Shown: positions 26,713 to 34,930 of the stretch, one piece after another
Layout of the letters: every line of letters starts with the position of its first letter
Numbering within the stretch: position 1 is the first letter of the stretch
DNA from: Deltaproteobacteria bacterium
Lineage (GTDB): Bacteria; Desulfobacterota; Dissulfuribacteria; Dissulfuribacterales; UBA3076
DNA length: 38,847 nt
Reading direction: 5' to 3'
Assembly: GCA_003194495.1 (NCBI GenBank)
Contig: PQXE01000009.1
Coordinates: 26,962 to 65,808 of the forward strand
Notes under the pieces: model-generated
Seen by the model: only the letters and a program-made list of their open reading frames with translations
What the model was told of the DNA's origin: nothing
Databases searched by the model: none
Translations under genes and position numbers: made by a program

Positions 26713-27057
26713 TCAGTTTGATTTGAAGCTGCTTTCAGCAAACGAAATTTCTACTCCATTCAATTTAATTTCATGTATCAGTGGAATCCATGTGTCGTGT
26801 TCATAAGAATCAAGAGAGATCGGTATGGGCTCAAGACGTGGGTCTATTGCCCCTGCAAGTCTAAATAGCTGCATACCCTCATCGACTCTGTCTTTCCCAA
26901 AGCTTTTGGAAACTACTGCCACATCAATATCGCTATCTTCCCGCCATTTGCCGCCAGCATAAGAGCCATACAGGATAATCCTGTCAAAGTCGATCCCATT
27001 TTCCAGCATGACCTTACAAAAATCATGCACTATTTTTCTAATTGATTTTTGAACCAC
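26713..27057 (-). CDS. mntA: MNT-type nucleotidyltransferase antitoxin (MntA-like)
   Basis: 114 residues. The minimal nucleotidyltransferase motif is G31-S32 (LYGSYAGGKW) with D43-x-D45 (DSDIDVAVV). MntA proteins neutralise the partner HEPN RNase by AMPylating its tyrosine. Here the gene follows the HEPN gene with a 28-base overlap in a different frame, which shows close coupling. A third acidic residue, perhaps E77 or the D after it, is less clear. Confidence 0.9.
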   Translation of the reverse strand: MVQKSIRKIVHDFCKVMLENGIDFDRIILYGSYAGGKWREDSDIDVAVVSKSFGKDRVDEGMQLFRLAGAIDPRLEPIPISLDSYEHDTWIPLIHEIKLNGVEISFAESSFKSN

Positions 27058-27449
27058 AGGAAGATTTCCTCCATTTCGTTCATCTTTGCTCGGGTATATG
27101 TTTCAGTACATTTATTGTAAAATGCATGCTGGGCATCGGGATAACGGGCTTCGATATGAAATTCCATAAATTCCCTCAGCTTCAGTAAATAATTTTCAGA
27201 AATATTTAAATTTGCTTTTGAGGCTAACAAGGGAAGAGAATGAGTATAAGCAGCATGCTTTTTTGTGTTCTTGACAACTGTTGCTTTTAAAATCTTTTCA
27301 AGGGCAAGGTGTCCAAAAAAGAGGGAATATGGAAATTTCTTTGCGTCAATAAGGCTCTTGCCAACATCAAGATCATAAAGGGCGCTTTCCAACCAGTAAT
27401 TGACGGTTTTTGAAATATCAAAATCGTTTTGACCAACTCTGTCAGTCAT
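27030..27449 (-). CDS. hepT: HEPN-domain toxin (HepT-like)
   Basis: 139 residues, helical. HEPN features: WLESALYDLDVGKSL, FFGHLALEKILKATV, and the R-x5-H segment in EARYPDAQHAFY (R102, H108, Y111), which corresponds to the RX4-6H RNase motif with a nearby tyrosine. HepT is an RNase and MntA its antitoxin. Order toxin-antitoxin matches the known HepT-MntA pairs. The 250-base spacer behind it (27450-27699) shows no gene. Confidence 0.88.
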   Translation of the reverse strand: MTDRVGQNDFDISKTVNYWLESALYDLDVGKSLIDAKKFPYSLFFGHLALEKILKATVVKNTKKHAAYTHSLPLLASKANLNISENYLLKLREFMEFHIEARYPDAQHAFYNKCTETYTRAKMNEMEEIFLWFKNQLEK

Positions 27450-27699
27450 GGTCGCTCAATTTCCTTTCACTTTATTTTGAATACAACATTATAAAGTGTG
27501 TGCTCATATGTGTTAGCTATTTTCAAAATATATTAGGTATACAGTTACTCGCAGCATATTGATCCTTGTTAACTCAGACTTTTTGCAGTGTAAACAGCCC
27601 CAAGAGATGATTCTCTTGTAAATTCTCAATAAGGCAGGGCATTCCGACAGCTTCCCGATCAATTCCTGATCGGCTGACTTGGTTTGAGCCGGAACCCAG

Positions 27700-29577
27700 C
27701 TAGAGCGGTTCGGTAATGGGGCGGTCCTCCCATAGAAGTTGAAGAACAATACCAAACAGAATAGACATCATAAACTGAGACAAGTGGACTGACCAGATAT
27801 AGTAAAAAGGTCTGCCGAAGAAAGACGGCAATGAACCATAATTGCTAATGCCAAAAAGCTTTCTATTATGTTGCTCTCTCAGAATTGTTACATTGTTATC
27901 ATGCTTGGCGACTTCTTTCACTGTGCTGCTTATTGTTTGAAACTTCAAGGTATAGTCTTTGATCAAATCCGGCTTGATAACCGTAATCTCCACATCCTCA
28001 TCTTTCGTAATATTCTGTAGTTTAGTTTCAGGCTTTTTTATTCCCAGATTTTCACTGGTTAGAAATCCCGAGTTTTCAAGCATGGGCTTAGCCATGAACT
28101 GAAGGACATAGAACCCTTGGACAAAGGAGATCAGCATTGCAAAAACGAGCACGCCCACCGTCCGCTTCAGGACCGCTCCATCCCTGACCCGGATCAGTTT
28201 ATTGCAAATATCGGTAAAAACATAAAGGAAGAGAAGGACAAATAGAACTACGTTTACGACTGCGATTCCTCCCGCGTTTGCCACTACCGCCGCCTTCCAG
28301 GACTCCTCCGTACTCCAGAACATTGCCCAACCAAGCATGATGCCGAGAAACATCCTCGGAAGCATCAGCTTAAAAAGATTGATCCTGCGCGCAGCATAGT
28401 AGACTATCACACCTAAAAGGGCTAGAAAAGGCAGACCAAAGCTGAAAAGACCTGCCGGGAGGAGAATGTTCTTGCATATAAGGTCGCCTGTTGGAACAAG
28501 GATCATCAAGAGGGCGATCATGCCGAGCACTGATGGGGGAAGTAGCGTCCTGAAGGCATTATAAAGTGAGTACTGTCTGAGAAAAAAAGTGGCGGTCTGG
28601 TTTCTGAGCCTGAAATCATTCTGGGTGAATGTCTGCGTCCTCTTTCTCTTGATTGCTCCGATCCTGCTCTTAAAAAAAACTCTCTCTACTTCTTTCTCTA
28701 CCGTGTCGAACAGACTGTCCGCCGAGGTGAAGACCTCCAGGTAGGGTTCCAGGAAGCAGGCGTTTAGCCAGGATTCTTCCGCATTGCGGAATTTTTTGGG
28801 AAGTTTTTTGTCCGGTCCGGTTCTTTTATAATCTCTAAGTTTGTAAAGTTCATCCAGGTAACGGCATTTTCTTGAGAGGGCGTCCAGGAGCTTGTTATTC
28901 TGCAAGGCCGGCTGTAGCTTGAAGAAATTCTCATCCTCGAAGGTATTCGTGTTCTCAAGCTCGTAGAGAAAATCAAGGAGGATTCTGCGGAAGTTGATAT
29001 AGTGGGTTTTAAATTCACCTTTATCACTGATGACCCATTTATCTGAATATTTTTTCGCCCTTTCTTTTTTCCCTTCTTCTAAAACGTAATGAAATTCCAG
29101 AGATCGTTCCCTAAAATGAAAACCCTCTCTCCTTTCAGATATATCAAACAGCTTGGACTCTATGAATCTGTTGTCTTTTATATCGAAATTATTCAGCCTT
29201 GAAAAAAAACTGATCGACAGCAGACTTCTGTCAAGAAAAAAAAAGTCTTTTTCCTTTCCTTCTGCCTGCTCGGGTTTCGCTTTTTCCTCCGGCTCAGGGG
29301 TAGGCCAAAGCGGCATCTTCCAGTAATTTTCCACTTTCCTGGTGAGCATTCGCTGGTTCAGCTCGCCGTCAGCGACATAGAGGGAAAAAACGCGGTGAAC
29401 CTTGTCCCCTGGCAGGCGATAGGAAAAAACAATTTCATCCTTGCCGAAATGGAGGAATACCGGGCAGATTTCTCTCCCATCCCGGTCAACGGTGTAGCCT
29501 TTATAAATATAATGCGGTTTGCGGATGGCATCCGCTTCAAATTCTTCCCGCTTGAAAAAGAGATGGGTTCGATTCAT
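27700..29577 (-). CDS. Large membrane protein, last gene of the unusual operon
   Basis: 625 residues, no family recognised. Residues 1 to about 340 are soluble and charged: an N-terminal strand-rich domain (GYTVDRDGREICPVFLHFG), an acidic/proline linker near 95-110, then helices. Residues about 345-490 hold four to five membrane helices (IALLMILVPTGDLICKNILL, a FLALLGVIVYYAA helix, AGGIAVVNVVLFVLLFLYVF, TVGVLVFAMLISFVQGF). A soluble loop of about 100 residues follows, then a last helix (LSQFMMSILFGIVLQLL) near the end. The start is 2 bp after the previous gene. It probably anchors the system at the membrane. Confidence 0.75.
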   Translation of the reverse strand: MNRTHLFFKREEFEADAIRKPHYIYKGYTVDRDGREICPVFLHFGKDEIVFSYRLPGDKVHRVFSLYVADGELNQRMLTRKVENYWKMPLWPTPEPEEKAKPEQAEGKEKDFFFLDRSLLSISFFSRLNNFDIKDNRFIESKLFDISERREGFHFRERSLEFHYVLEEGKKERAKKYSDKWVISDKGEFKTHYINFRRILLDFLYELENTNTFEDENFFKLQPALQNNKLLDALSRKCRYLDELYKLRDYKRTGPDKKLPKKFRNAEESWLNACFLEPYLEVFTSADSLFDTVEKEVERVFFKSRIGAIKRKRTQTFTQNDFRLRNQTATFFLRQYSLYNAFRTLLPPSVLGMIALLMILVPTGDLICKNILLPAGLFSFGLPFLALLGVIVYYAARRINLFKLMLPRMFLGIMLGWAMFWSTEESWKAAVVANAGGIAVVNVVLFVLLFLYVFTDICNKLIRVRDGAVLKRTVGVLVFAMLISFVQGFYVLQFMAKPMLENSGFLTSENLGIKKPETKLQNITKDEDVEITVIKPDLIKDYTLKFQTISSTVKEVAKHDNNVTILREQHNRKLFGISNYGSLPSFFGRPFYYIWSVHLSQFMMSILFGIVLQLLWEDRPITEPL

Positions 29578-29579
29578 TC

Positions 29580-30179
29580 TTATCCTATCTCAATTTCCAC
29601 GGAGTCCAGAGGCCCATCGTACAGGTTGAGAGTTCCTTCCCCGACTTTTGGGCTCTTTGTCCCATCGATAGATTTCCCGTTGGTTTTTGTAGAAACCGCA
29701 ATATCTTTAAACACAAACACATGATATTCCCCTGCTTTTTGAAAATACACCTTTATCTGAAGCGGAAAATCTGTTATTTTGAGGGATATCTTCCGGCCGT
29801 CGACCAGAATCATAACGCGCTCAGCATTAATTTTTGAGTCCTTCAAGTTGAAGGTAATCAATCCAGCGGGAAGCCATAAATATCCAGCAAAACAGCTAGT
29901 TACACTCCAGGCCAGAACAATCCAAAAATATTGCCAGATCTCACTGTTGTTAAAGAAATCACAAATAGATAGGGTAGCCGTAAAGAAAACTCCGAACAGA
30001 AATACGGCCACAAACAATAGAAAAATCGGCCAATGGGCCCACCGCCATAGCCGCAATTTATTCCACAAATCATTTACCTTCAAGAATATGTGAATCAGAC
30101 ATACGGCCCAAAATAATAGAAAGAACAGAAATACGGCCCCAAATAATAGAAAAACCAGTAATATGAATTTAATCCACAA
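29580..30179 (-). CDS. Membrane protein with C-terminal beta domain, start TTG
   Basis: 199 residues if it starts at the TTG at 30179, one base after the previous stop, with AGAAGG 8 bases upstream. A frame to 30344 is open but overlaps the HI0074-type gene, so I prefer the TTG. It has about four short hydrophobic segments in the first half (FLLFGAVFLFFLLFWAVCLI and others), then a strand-rich domain (RVMILVDGRKISLKI, YHVFVFKDIAVST). The 5' part contains in-frame DNA duplications (see repeat). No family is recognised. It is cotranscribed with the 625-residue membrane protein. Confidence 0.6.
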   Translation of the reverse strand: MWIKFILLVFLLFGAVFLFFLLFWAVCLIHIFLKVNDLWNKLRLWRWAHWPIFLLFVAVFLFGVFFTATLSICDFFNNSEIWQYFWIVLAWSVTSCFAGYLWLPAGLITFNLKDSKINAERVMILVDGRKISLKITDFPLQIKVYFQKAGEYHVFVFKDIAVSTKTNGKSIDGTKSPKVGEGTLNLYDGPLDSVEIEIG

Positions 30180-30191
30180 ATCATTTACCTT
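30001..30191. repeat. In-frame internal duplication in the membrane protein gene
   Basis: The 26-base segments 30055-30080 and 30166-30191 match at 25 positions and lie 111 bases (37 codons) apart. A second motif ATACGGCC-N-AAA/CAATAGAAA occurs at 30002, 30101 and 30131 (spacing 99 and 30). All distances are multiples of three. The result is repeated KVNDLW and FLLFxAVFLF-type membrane segments, a likely slippage expansion. Confidence 0.75.
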
Positions 30192-30579
30192 CTGCAAGAT
30201 ACCTTTCAAATAGTTTGATGTTTTCCGCGATCGTATTGACATACCGGTCCCGGATCCGGCTATAGATCTCCCCTGCGGTGATTTCGTCATAAATATGGGT
30301 TGTCTTGTTTCTATCCTCCAGCATATCAAGAATGGTCTCGCCATCAGTCAGGAAGCCACGGCGCGCCCCTTCTCTGATGCATGACCGTGGACCGGCGCAT
30401 CGGAAGCCCTCATACTCCAGCAAGACCTTGATAGTCTTCCAAAACAGCTCAAAGGTGAACTCGAATCTTTGGACAACGCCATCCCTGTCAAGCTCATCAA
30501 TTGCCTGCTCAACCGCCTCTTTCAATCTCGCAAAGCCGGTATTCAATTTTTGCAGGGAATATTCCACCTCAGTTTTCAT
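30181..30579 (-). CDS. HI0074-type nucleotidyltransferase substrate-binding protein
   Basis: 132 residues from the ATG at 30579 with GGAAGAG 6 bases upstream; the frame to 30600 lacks a site. It is an all-helical protein of the HI0074 family: an N-terminal helix (LQKLNTGFARLKEAVEQA), a VQRFEFTFELFWKTIKVLLEYEG segment split over two helices, CIREGARRGFL, and MLEDRNKTTHIYDE. It pairs with the nucleotidyltransferase encoded just before it (11-base overlap). Such pairs behave like toxin-antitoxin-like modules; the target is unknown. Confidence 0.88.
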   Translation of the reverse strand: MKTEVEYSLQKLNTGFARLKEAVEQAIDELDRDGVVQRFEFTFELFWKTIKVLLEYEGFRCAGPRSCIREGARRGFLTDGETILDMLEDRNKTTHIYDEITAGEIYSRIRDRYVNTIAENIKLFERYLAEGK

Positions 30580-30922
30580 AAATGACTCTTCCAGTCTCAA
30601 GTATCAACTTTTTAAAATCAATATCCACCCTGGCAAGGTCGATCACATCAACCATATATATCCCCAGTCTGTCCTCAAGGGTCTCTCTCAAGCGCCGCTC
30701 CTTTCTGATATCCAACTCCACATTTTCAACAGCTATATCAAAATCCGAGTATCTGCTTGCCCTGCCGATTGCCCGCGACCCGAAAAGAATTATTCTTGCC
30801 GGGTGTAAATAGAAAACCACGGTCTCAACAATTTCGCTGATTATCTTTTTTTCATCATTAGGCAATTGGAGGTCAGGCATCCCTCTGGCTGAATTTGCGG
30901 TTTTCACCGACCCCTGACACAT
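30569..30922 (-). CDS. MNT-type nucleotidyltransferase, partner of HI0074 protein
   Basis: 117 residues from the ATG at 30922, chosen for GGAG 8 bases upstream; a GTG at 30952 overlaps the previous gene. The nucleotidyltransferase core is ILFGSRAIGRASRYSDFDIAV (G-S then D-x-D), with VIDLARVDIDF as the likely third acidic strand. These enzymes transfer a nucleotide to a target. Its place inside a long operon of unknown proteins suggests it works with the system rather than as a separate toxin-antitoxin pair. Confidence 0.88.
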   Translation of the reverse strand: MCQGSVKTANSARGMPDLQLPNDEKKIISEIVETVVFYLHPARIILFGSRAIGRASRYSDFDIAVENVELDIRKERRLRETLEDRLGIYMVDVIDLARVDIDFKKLILETGRVIYEN

Positions 30923-30938
30923 GATCCTTACTCCCTGC

Positions 30939-32849
30939 TCAATAGATTTCACTCCGCCGCTCTATCTCCTTGTTGATATAGCTGCACGAAAACTGTCTCT
31001 TGCCTTTAGCTTTCCTTAGCTTTGCATTGATGTAATCAATCTGGTGCTGGATGATCTGCCAGTCGGCCTCGGGTAGGAGCAAAAACTTAGTGATCGTGTC
31101 GTCCAGGAGCACCACTGCACTTTTATATTTGTCTTTTTCGTCCTCATCGTAAAACAGGGAATAAATATTATCGTACTCGGTCAGATAACGCTTGATTGCG
31201 GTCTGCATCTCCTTCAAGCACTTGTCTTTTTCGCATTTGCCCTGGCAGGCGGGGTCTTCCCGCTTAACACCTCTTTCATTTTTTGCCTTTACACAACATT
31301 CCGGTCGTCCCTCAGCATTTTTTACCTCGCTAAGCATCCTCTTAAAGATAAGATCCTTATAACTGCCGAAGCTCTTCAGCCGGGCGTTTATAAAGGTCAA
31401 CAACTTATAGATGAAAATGATCTGCCTTTTGCTATTCGTTGGATCATCGCCAGCATTCACCACGGCTGATTCGTAATACTCAGCCAGCAACCCACTCTGG
31501 GAATACTTCACCACCGAGTCATAAACAGCAGAGGTGATGAAATACCAAGTGGTGGAATGATCCTGCTCCCTTTTCTTGATCTCAGCTACATCACGGATGA
31601 AATCGAAGGCAAGATAAGTATCTTGCTTGTTGAGAAAAAAATCGAGGAGGACAAAGTGGGCGGATTTGATTTTTTTATAAACCTTCGACAGGTAAGCGAA
31701 TTCTTTGGCCTTCTTATCCTTTGCCACCGAGTAATCTTTTAATTCGTCCTTAAATGTCTTGGAATCAAATGTCTCTTTTTTCTTCAATATCTCATAGTTA
31801 TCGTCATTCAGAGTCTTTATACTCCCCCTTTTTTTCCAAACCAAGTCCCCAAGCATTCTCAGCTCGAACATGGAGCAGTATTCACTATCAAATAATACTG
31901 ATATCAATTCCCCCTCATCGTGACTGTTTTCTTTTTTTTTGACTTTGTCCATCTTATTATCAATAAGAAGCAGCTTTATCCGTTTATCTGCAGTTAATTG
32001 ATTTTTTTCGATCTCCTTCTTTGCATCAATCAACTCCTGAAGTGGAAAGGGAACAGGAGCCCGGAAGAGTTCGAGTCTTACAGTATGCCCGCCCTGGTCT
32101 TTTTCTTCGATATTGTTAAGACAATTATAAATACGATTTGAAAGCTTTAGAAATGCCTCTGTCTTAATATCATTATATTCAATACTCTCATTTAATTCCG
32201 CAATCGATTCATTCAATTTTTTTTGACAATCTTGCTGCGATTGCGAATGCAAATTTCCTAAGAATTTACACATTATGTTGTCAGAATACCCAGGTTCGGT
32301 GATCTCTCTAAAAGGCTGATAGTATTTTACAAATGTTCGGTGATATTGCTTTATTAGCAGATAAGGAAATTGAGGCGATTCTTTTAGAATTTTGGCGAGT
32401 TTCTCTAAGGCATTTTCCCTCGCGAGATTTATGACGTTTAAAATTCTCTTTGTCTTTTCGTTATATCTCAACTCAGCAAGATAGACCGCCTTGTAGACGT
32501 CCATAAAATTGGGATTCCGTATTATTTCTTCCGCATGAGAGAGCATATCAAGCTCTGGGTTGAAGTGTTGCGGGATGCTATACTCGTCTAAGACGAGGAA
32601 AATCGGCACAAAATTAAGTTGTCTTTCTTGTTTTTGTCTCCGGTTACTAACAGTCTTTAAACCGGAGGGCTTAATCTTGTTCTTTACGTTTTCAAACAAG
32701 GGAAGAATAAGGACTGATGGCTCTGCGTGCGTATTGTCACCGGCATTAACAATTTCGATTTCAATATCATGGCAATGATCCAGGTACCTCTTTATTGCGC
32801 AACCAATACATTTCCATTCAAGAGTATCGCAGGAGAAGAGATATGTCAT
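30939..32849 (-). CDS. Large protein with receiver-like domain
   Basis: 636 residues, no family recognised by name. Residues 1-90 look like a receiver-like alpha/beta fold (strands SVLILP and FVPIFLVLDEY). A middle helical part follows. Residues about 290-480 look like a second receiver domain: IKLLLIDNKMD (D297), then a long insert, HFVLLDFFLNKQD (D403, phosphoacceptor-like) and WYFITSAV (T439/S440). The C-terminal part has a cysteine-rich segment (CC at 518-519, then C535, C539, C544) that may bind zinc. It overlaps the gene before by 4 bases (ATGA) and the one after by 14 or 0 bases. It is probably a central regulator of the operon. Confidence 0.65.
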   Translation of the reverse strand: MTYLFSCDTLEWKCIGCAIKRYLDHCHDIEIEIVNAGDNTHAEPSVLILPLFENVKNKIKPSGLKTVSNRRQKQERQLNFVPIFLVLDEYSIPQHFNPELDMLSHAEEIIRNPNFMDVYKAVYLAELRYNEKTKRILNVINLARENALEKLAKILKESPQFPYLLIKQYHRTFVKYYQPFREITEPGYSDNIMCKFLGNLHSQSQQDCQKKLNESIAELNESIEYNDIKTEAFLKLSNRIYNCLNNIEEKDQGGHTVRLELFRAPVPFPLQELIDAKKEIEKNQLTADKRIKLLLIDNKMDKVKKKENSHDEGELISVLFDSEYCSMFELRMLGDLVWKKRGSIKTLNDDNYEILKKKETFDSKTFKDELKDYSVAKDKKAKEFAYLSKVYKKIKSAHFVLLDFFLNKQDTYLAFDFIRDVAEIKKREQDHSTTWYFITSAVYDSVVKYSQSGLLAEYYESAVVNAGDDPTNSKRQIIFIYKLLTFINARLKSFGSYKDLIFKRMLSEVKNAEGRPECCVKAKNERGVKREDPACQGKCEKDKCLKEMQTAIKRYLTEYDNIYSLFYDEDEKDKYKSAVVLLDDTITKFLLLPEADWQIIQHQIDYINAKLRKAKGKRQFSCSYINKEIERRSEIY

Positions 32850-33316
32850 TGCCCCCTCTTTTCAGTGTGACGATGATGGTGGTAATGATGATGTCGATCT
32901 TCAGGCTCTCGGCCCAGATCGGGCCAGCGTTCCATCAATTTCTCAAAGTCTCTTTTCTCGGGAGGAGGACTTTTAAGAATTTCTCTTATCTTCCTACCCA
33001 GTTTACAGCTTCCAGGATTACACCAGAACGGCCCCTCCTCTGGGAATCCATCAGGAACGTGGTAGAAAAGCAGAAGGCATTTGATGCTGCCAGCTAGTTT
33101 GTAAGCATTCCTGAAACCTTCGGGATCAGGAGATTTATCATAATTCCAGGCATCTATTAGCCAAAGCTTTGCTTGAAGCATTTCTCTGGAATACGCCGTC
33201 TCTTTACCAAGTACAATAATCTTACACTCATTCCATCCAAATCCTATTACATAAACCAGATACCGCTTCAAGGCTCTACCGACTTCGCCAAAAGAAGTGA
33301 GGATATTTATTTTCAT
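32846..33316 (-). CDS. Small receiver-like protein with histidine-rich tail
   Basis: 156 residues. The predicted strand order (INILTSF, CKIIVLG, LWLIDAW with D55, KCLLLFY) and helices resemble a receiver fold that lacks the acidic pair of a true response regulator, so it is probably inactive as a phosphoacceptor. A GPFWCNPGSCKLG segment has two cysteines. The C-terminus is rich in histidine (HHHYHHHRH, residues 142-150), a possible metal-binding tail. It sits 8 bp after the 150-residue gene and overlaps the 636-residue gene by 4 bases. Confidence 0.6.
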   Translation of the reverse strand: MKINILTSFGEVGRALKRYLVYVIGFGWNECKIIVLGKETAYSREMLQAKLWLIDAWNYDKSPDPEGFRNAYKLAGSIKCLLLFYHVPDGFPEEGPFWCNPGSCKLGRKIREILKSPPPEKRDFEKLMERWPDLGREPEDRHHHYHHHRHTEKRGQ

Positions 33317-33324
33317 GTACTGTC

Positions 33325-33777
33325 TTAATCCGATTTGGACAACGCGTCCATGGACCTTTTAACCTTCTCTATGAAATTACGACAAAATTCTTCTATCCCC
33401 TGGGCCCCGAAAATCTCTTTTGCCTTATCAATAAACCCGTGAGCGCTTAATGGGCGACTTGTTTCCACTGCTTCAACAAATCCTAAAACTTTGCGAATCT
33501 CATTAAGAACTTCACATGTCTTGGCCTTGCTGCCTTCGTCGTCAATTGATTCCTTGCACACTTCCAGTTTTCTTATTAGTTCTTTTAGAAACTCAAATCT
33601 TGAATCGTCAGAAAGAATTTGTAAAACATAATTTTCACAGTTGGGCTTGGTAGTTATTGTTTCACTAAGTCCTTCTATATCTAATTGAAGTGATATCAAA
33701 ATAGCTTGGATTTTATGTATTAGTAAAGGAATTTTCCACTTATAGTCTTGCGTTGCGGGATGAAGTAAGTCATTCAT
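33325..33777 (-). CDS. Helical hypothetical protein (150 aa)
   Basis: 150 residues, all-helical prediction, acidic. Segments include KWKIPLLIHKIQAILISLQ, FEFLKELIRKLEVCKESID and a C-terminal FIEKVKRSMDAL. No motif or known family was seen. It lies 5 bp after the preceding gene and 8 bp before the next, inside the operon, so it is expressed with it. It may be an adaptor or effector-associated helical domain. Confidence 0.6.
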   Translation of the reverse strand: MNDLLHPATQDYKWKIPLLIHKIQAILISLQLDIEGLSETITTKPNCENYVLQILSDDSRFEFLKELIRKLEVCKESIDDEGSKAKTCEVLNEIRKVLGFVEAVETSRPLSAHGFIDKAKEIFGAQGIEEFCRNFIEKVKRSMDALSKSD

Positions 33778-33782
33778 GACGT

Positions 33783-34232
33783 TTACATATTATTTAAGTT
33801 CTGTTGAATCTCATTGCACAATTGTCTCACCAGTCTGTAGTACTTCATATATTCACTGACATCCCCATTGTCTATTCCTCGCTGACTGCAATAGGGCCAG
33901 TAATTGCAAAAAGAATAATTGTTGATGTCCCTTACGGTATCAAAATCTATTGTATGGATAAATATAACTACATCTTTACAATTTATTACTTGGCAACTGC
34001 AAAATTTGGTTGCTCTTACAAGTCGCGTATTAATATCTTTACTTGTGGGATTTAAAACATAGATGTAATCTATATCTTTATAGAACTTATCGATTGACTC
34101 AGGAACTCTATTAGTTACGCCATATCCTTTATAGTTGAATGTTAAAATGTTACTCGATGTTCCAGGCCAATCATTATTAAACTCTGCCTCTTTTCTAGGT
34201 AAAAAAAGCAACTTATAACTCATTTGATTCAC
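33783..34232 (-). CDS. Hypothetical alpha/beta protein (149 aa)
   Basis: 149 residues. It is AT-rich and carries several cysteines (FCSCQVINC and YCSQ). Strand-like segments (YKLLFLP, IDYIYVLN, DVVIFIHTIDF) alternate with helices, suggesting a Rossmann-like fold. It may again be receiver-like, but the key residues are not visible. It overlaps the preceding gene by 20 bases and is 5 bp from the next. No homologue is recognised. Confidence 0.6.
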   Translation of the reverse strand: MNQMSYKLLFLPRKEAEFNNDWPGTSSNILTFNYKGYGVTNRVPESIDKFYKDIDYIYVLNPTSKDINTRLVRATKFCSCQVINCKDVVIFIHTIDFDTVRDINNYSFCNYWPYCSQRGIDNGDVSEYMKYYRLVRQLCNEIQQNLNNM

Positions 34233-34905
34233 ACAATTCCTCTTTTCTTTTTAAGTTTTTAATAGCTTGTGTCAATAAGAATTTCTCGTGGTGTTCTTTT
34301 ATAAAAAGAGATGACTCAAGTATTGAGAATGGCAAAAATTTTGCACCTGGCCATAGGTCTTTTGGTTTACCACGGCCTGAAGTCACAATAATTAGACTAC
34401 AATGATCTTTAAGATCCATAAAATCTTTATTAGAAATAGGATGCTTGTCAATCAGCCCCTGATGAATAATGAATGCACCTATCTTTTTTTTGATAATCTC
34501 GCCCTTAAAATCCTCATTTTCCAGATCCAGTTGATAAATTTTAGAATAATTCGAAAAGTTCTTGTGCGTATCAGATAATTCGACATATTCTTTCCATCTT
34601 TCGTCGCATATACCTATGTCCAGCAATCCGTTTTCTACTAGTTGCAACATGCTCCGTAAACTTGCATATTTATTTAGCTTATCGGTGACATTTTTAATCA
34701 AAGGATAATGGTATGATACTCCTGATATATTCTCTGAATAAATGGACGCTCGTCGCCAATCATGCCTAATATATAAAATAACATCATAATAATTGCCCGA
34801 GACCTGTTTATTTTTATTTTCATTGCACTCCCATGGCGCCATCAATTTGTTATTTTGGTTTTCTGCCTCAGACAAACTCTGTCCTCTGCTTGGAGAATCA
34901 TACAT
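34213..34905 (-). CDS. Receiver-like protein with altered phosphoacceptor
   Basis: 230 residues. After an N-terminal extension and a YYDVILYIRHDWRRA segment, it shows a receiver-like order: LLDIGICDER (D101-E102), GAFIIHQGLID (His148 where Asp is expected), SLIIVTSGRG (T175, S176) and AKFLPFSIL (K189). The acidic pair, Thr/Ser and Lys are present, but the acceptor Asp is His, so it is probably an inactive receiver. The frame is open slightly upstream of the ATG (to 34950) without a start. It overlaps the next gene by 20 bases. Confidence 0.6.
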   Translation of the reverse strand: MYDSPSRGQSLSEAENQNNKLMAPWECNENKNKQVSGNYYDVILYIRHDWRRASIYSENISGVSYHYPLIKNVTDKLNKYASLRSMLQLVENGLLDIGICDERWKEYVELSDTHKNFSNYSKIYQLDLENEDFKGEIIKKKIGAFIIHQGLIDKHPISNKDFMDLKDHCSLIIVTSGRGKPKDLWPGAKFLPFSILESSLFIKEHHEKFLLTQAIKNLKRKEELCESNEL

Positions 34906-34930
34906 AGAAAATGATTCTGGTAGTGTTATA

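Noticed and set aside
27513..27755. 80-codon minus-strand frame overlapping the end of the operon
   Set aside because: Overlaps the stop of the 625-aa gene in another frame, with no ribosome-binding site or motif.
30180..30344. N-terminal extension of the 199-aa membrane protein
   Set aside because: It lies wholly within the HI0074-type gene; the TTG at 30179 with AGAAGG is a better start.
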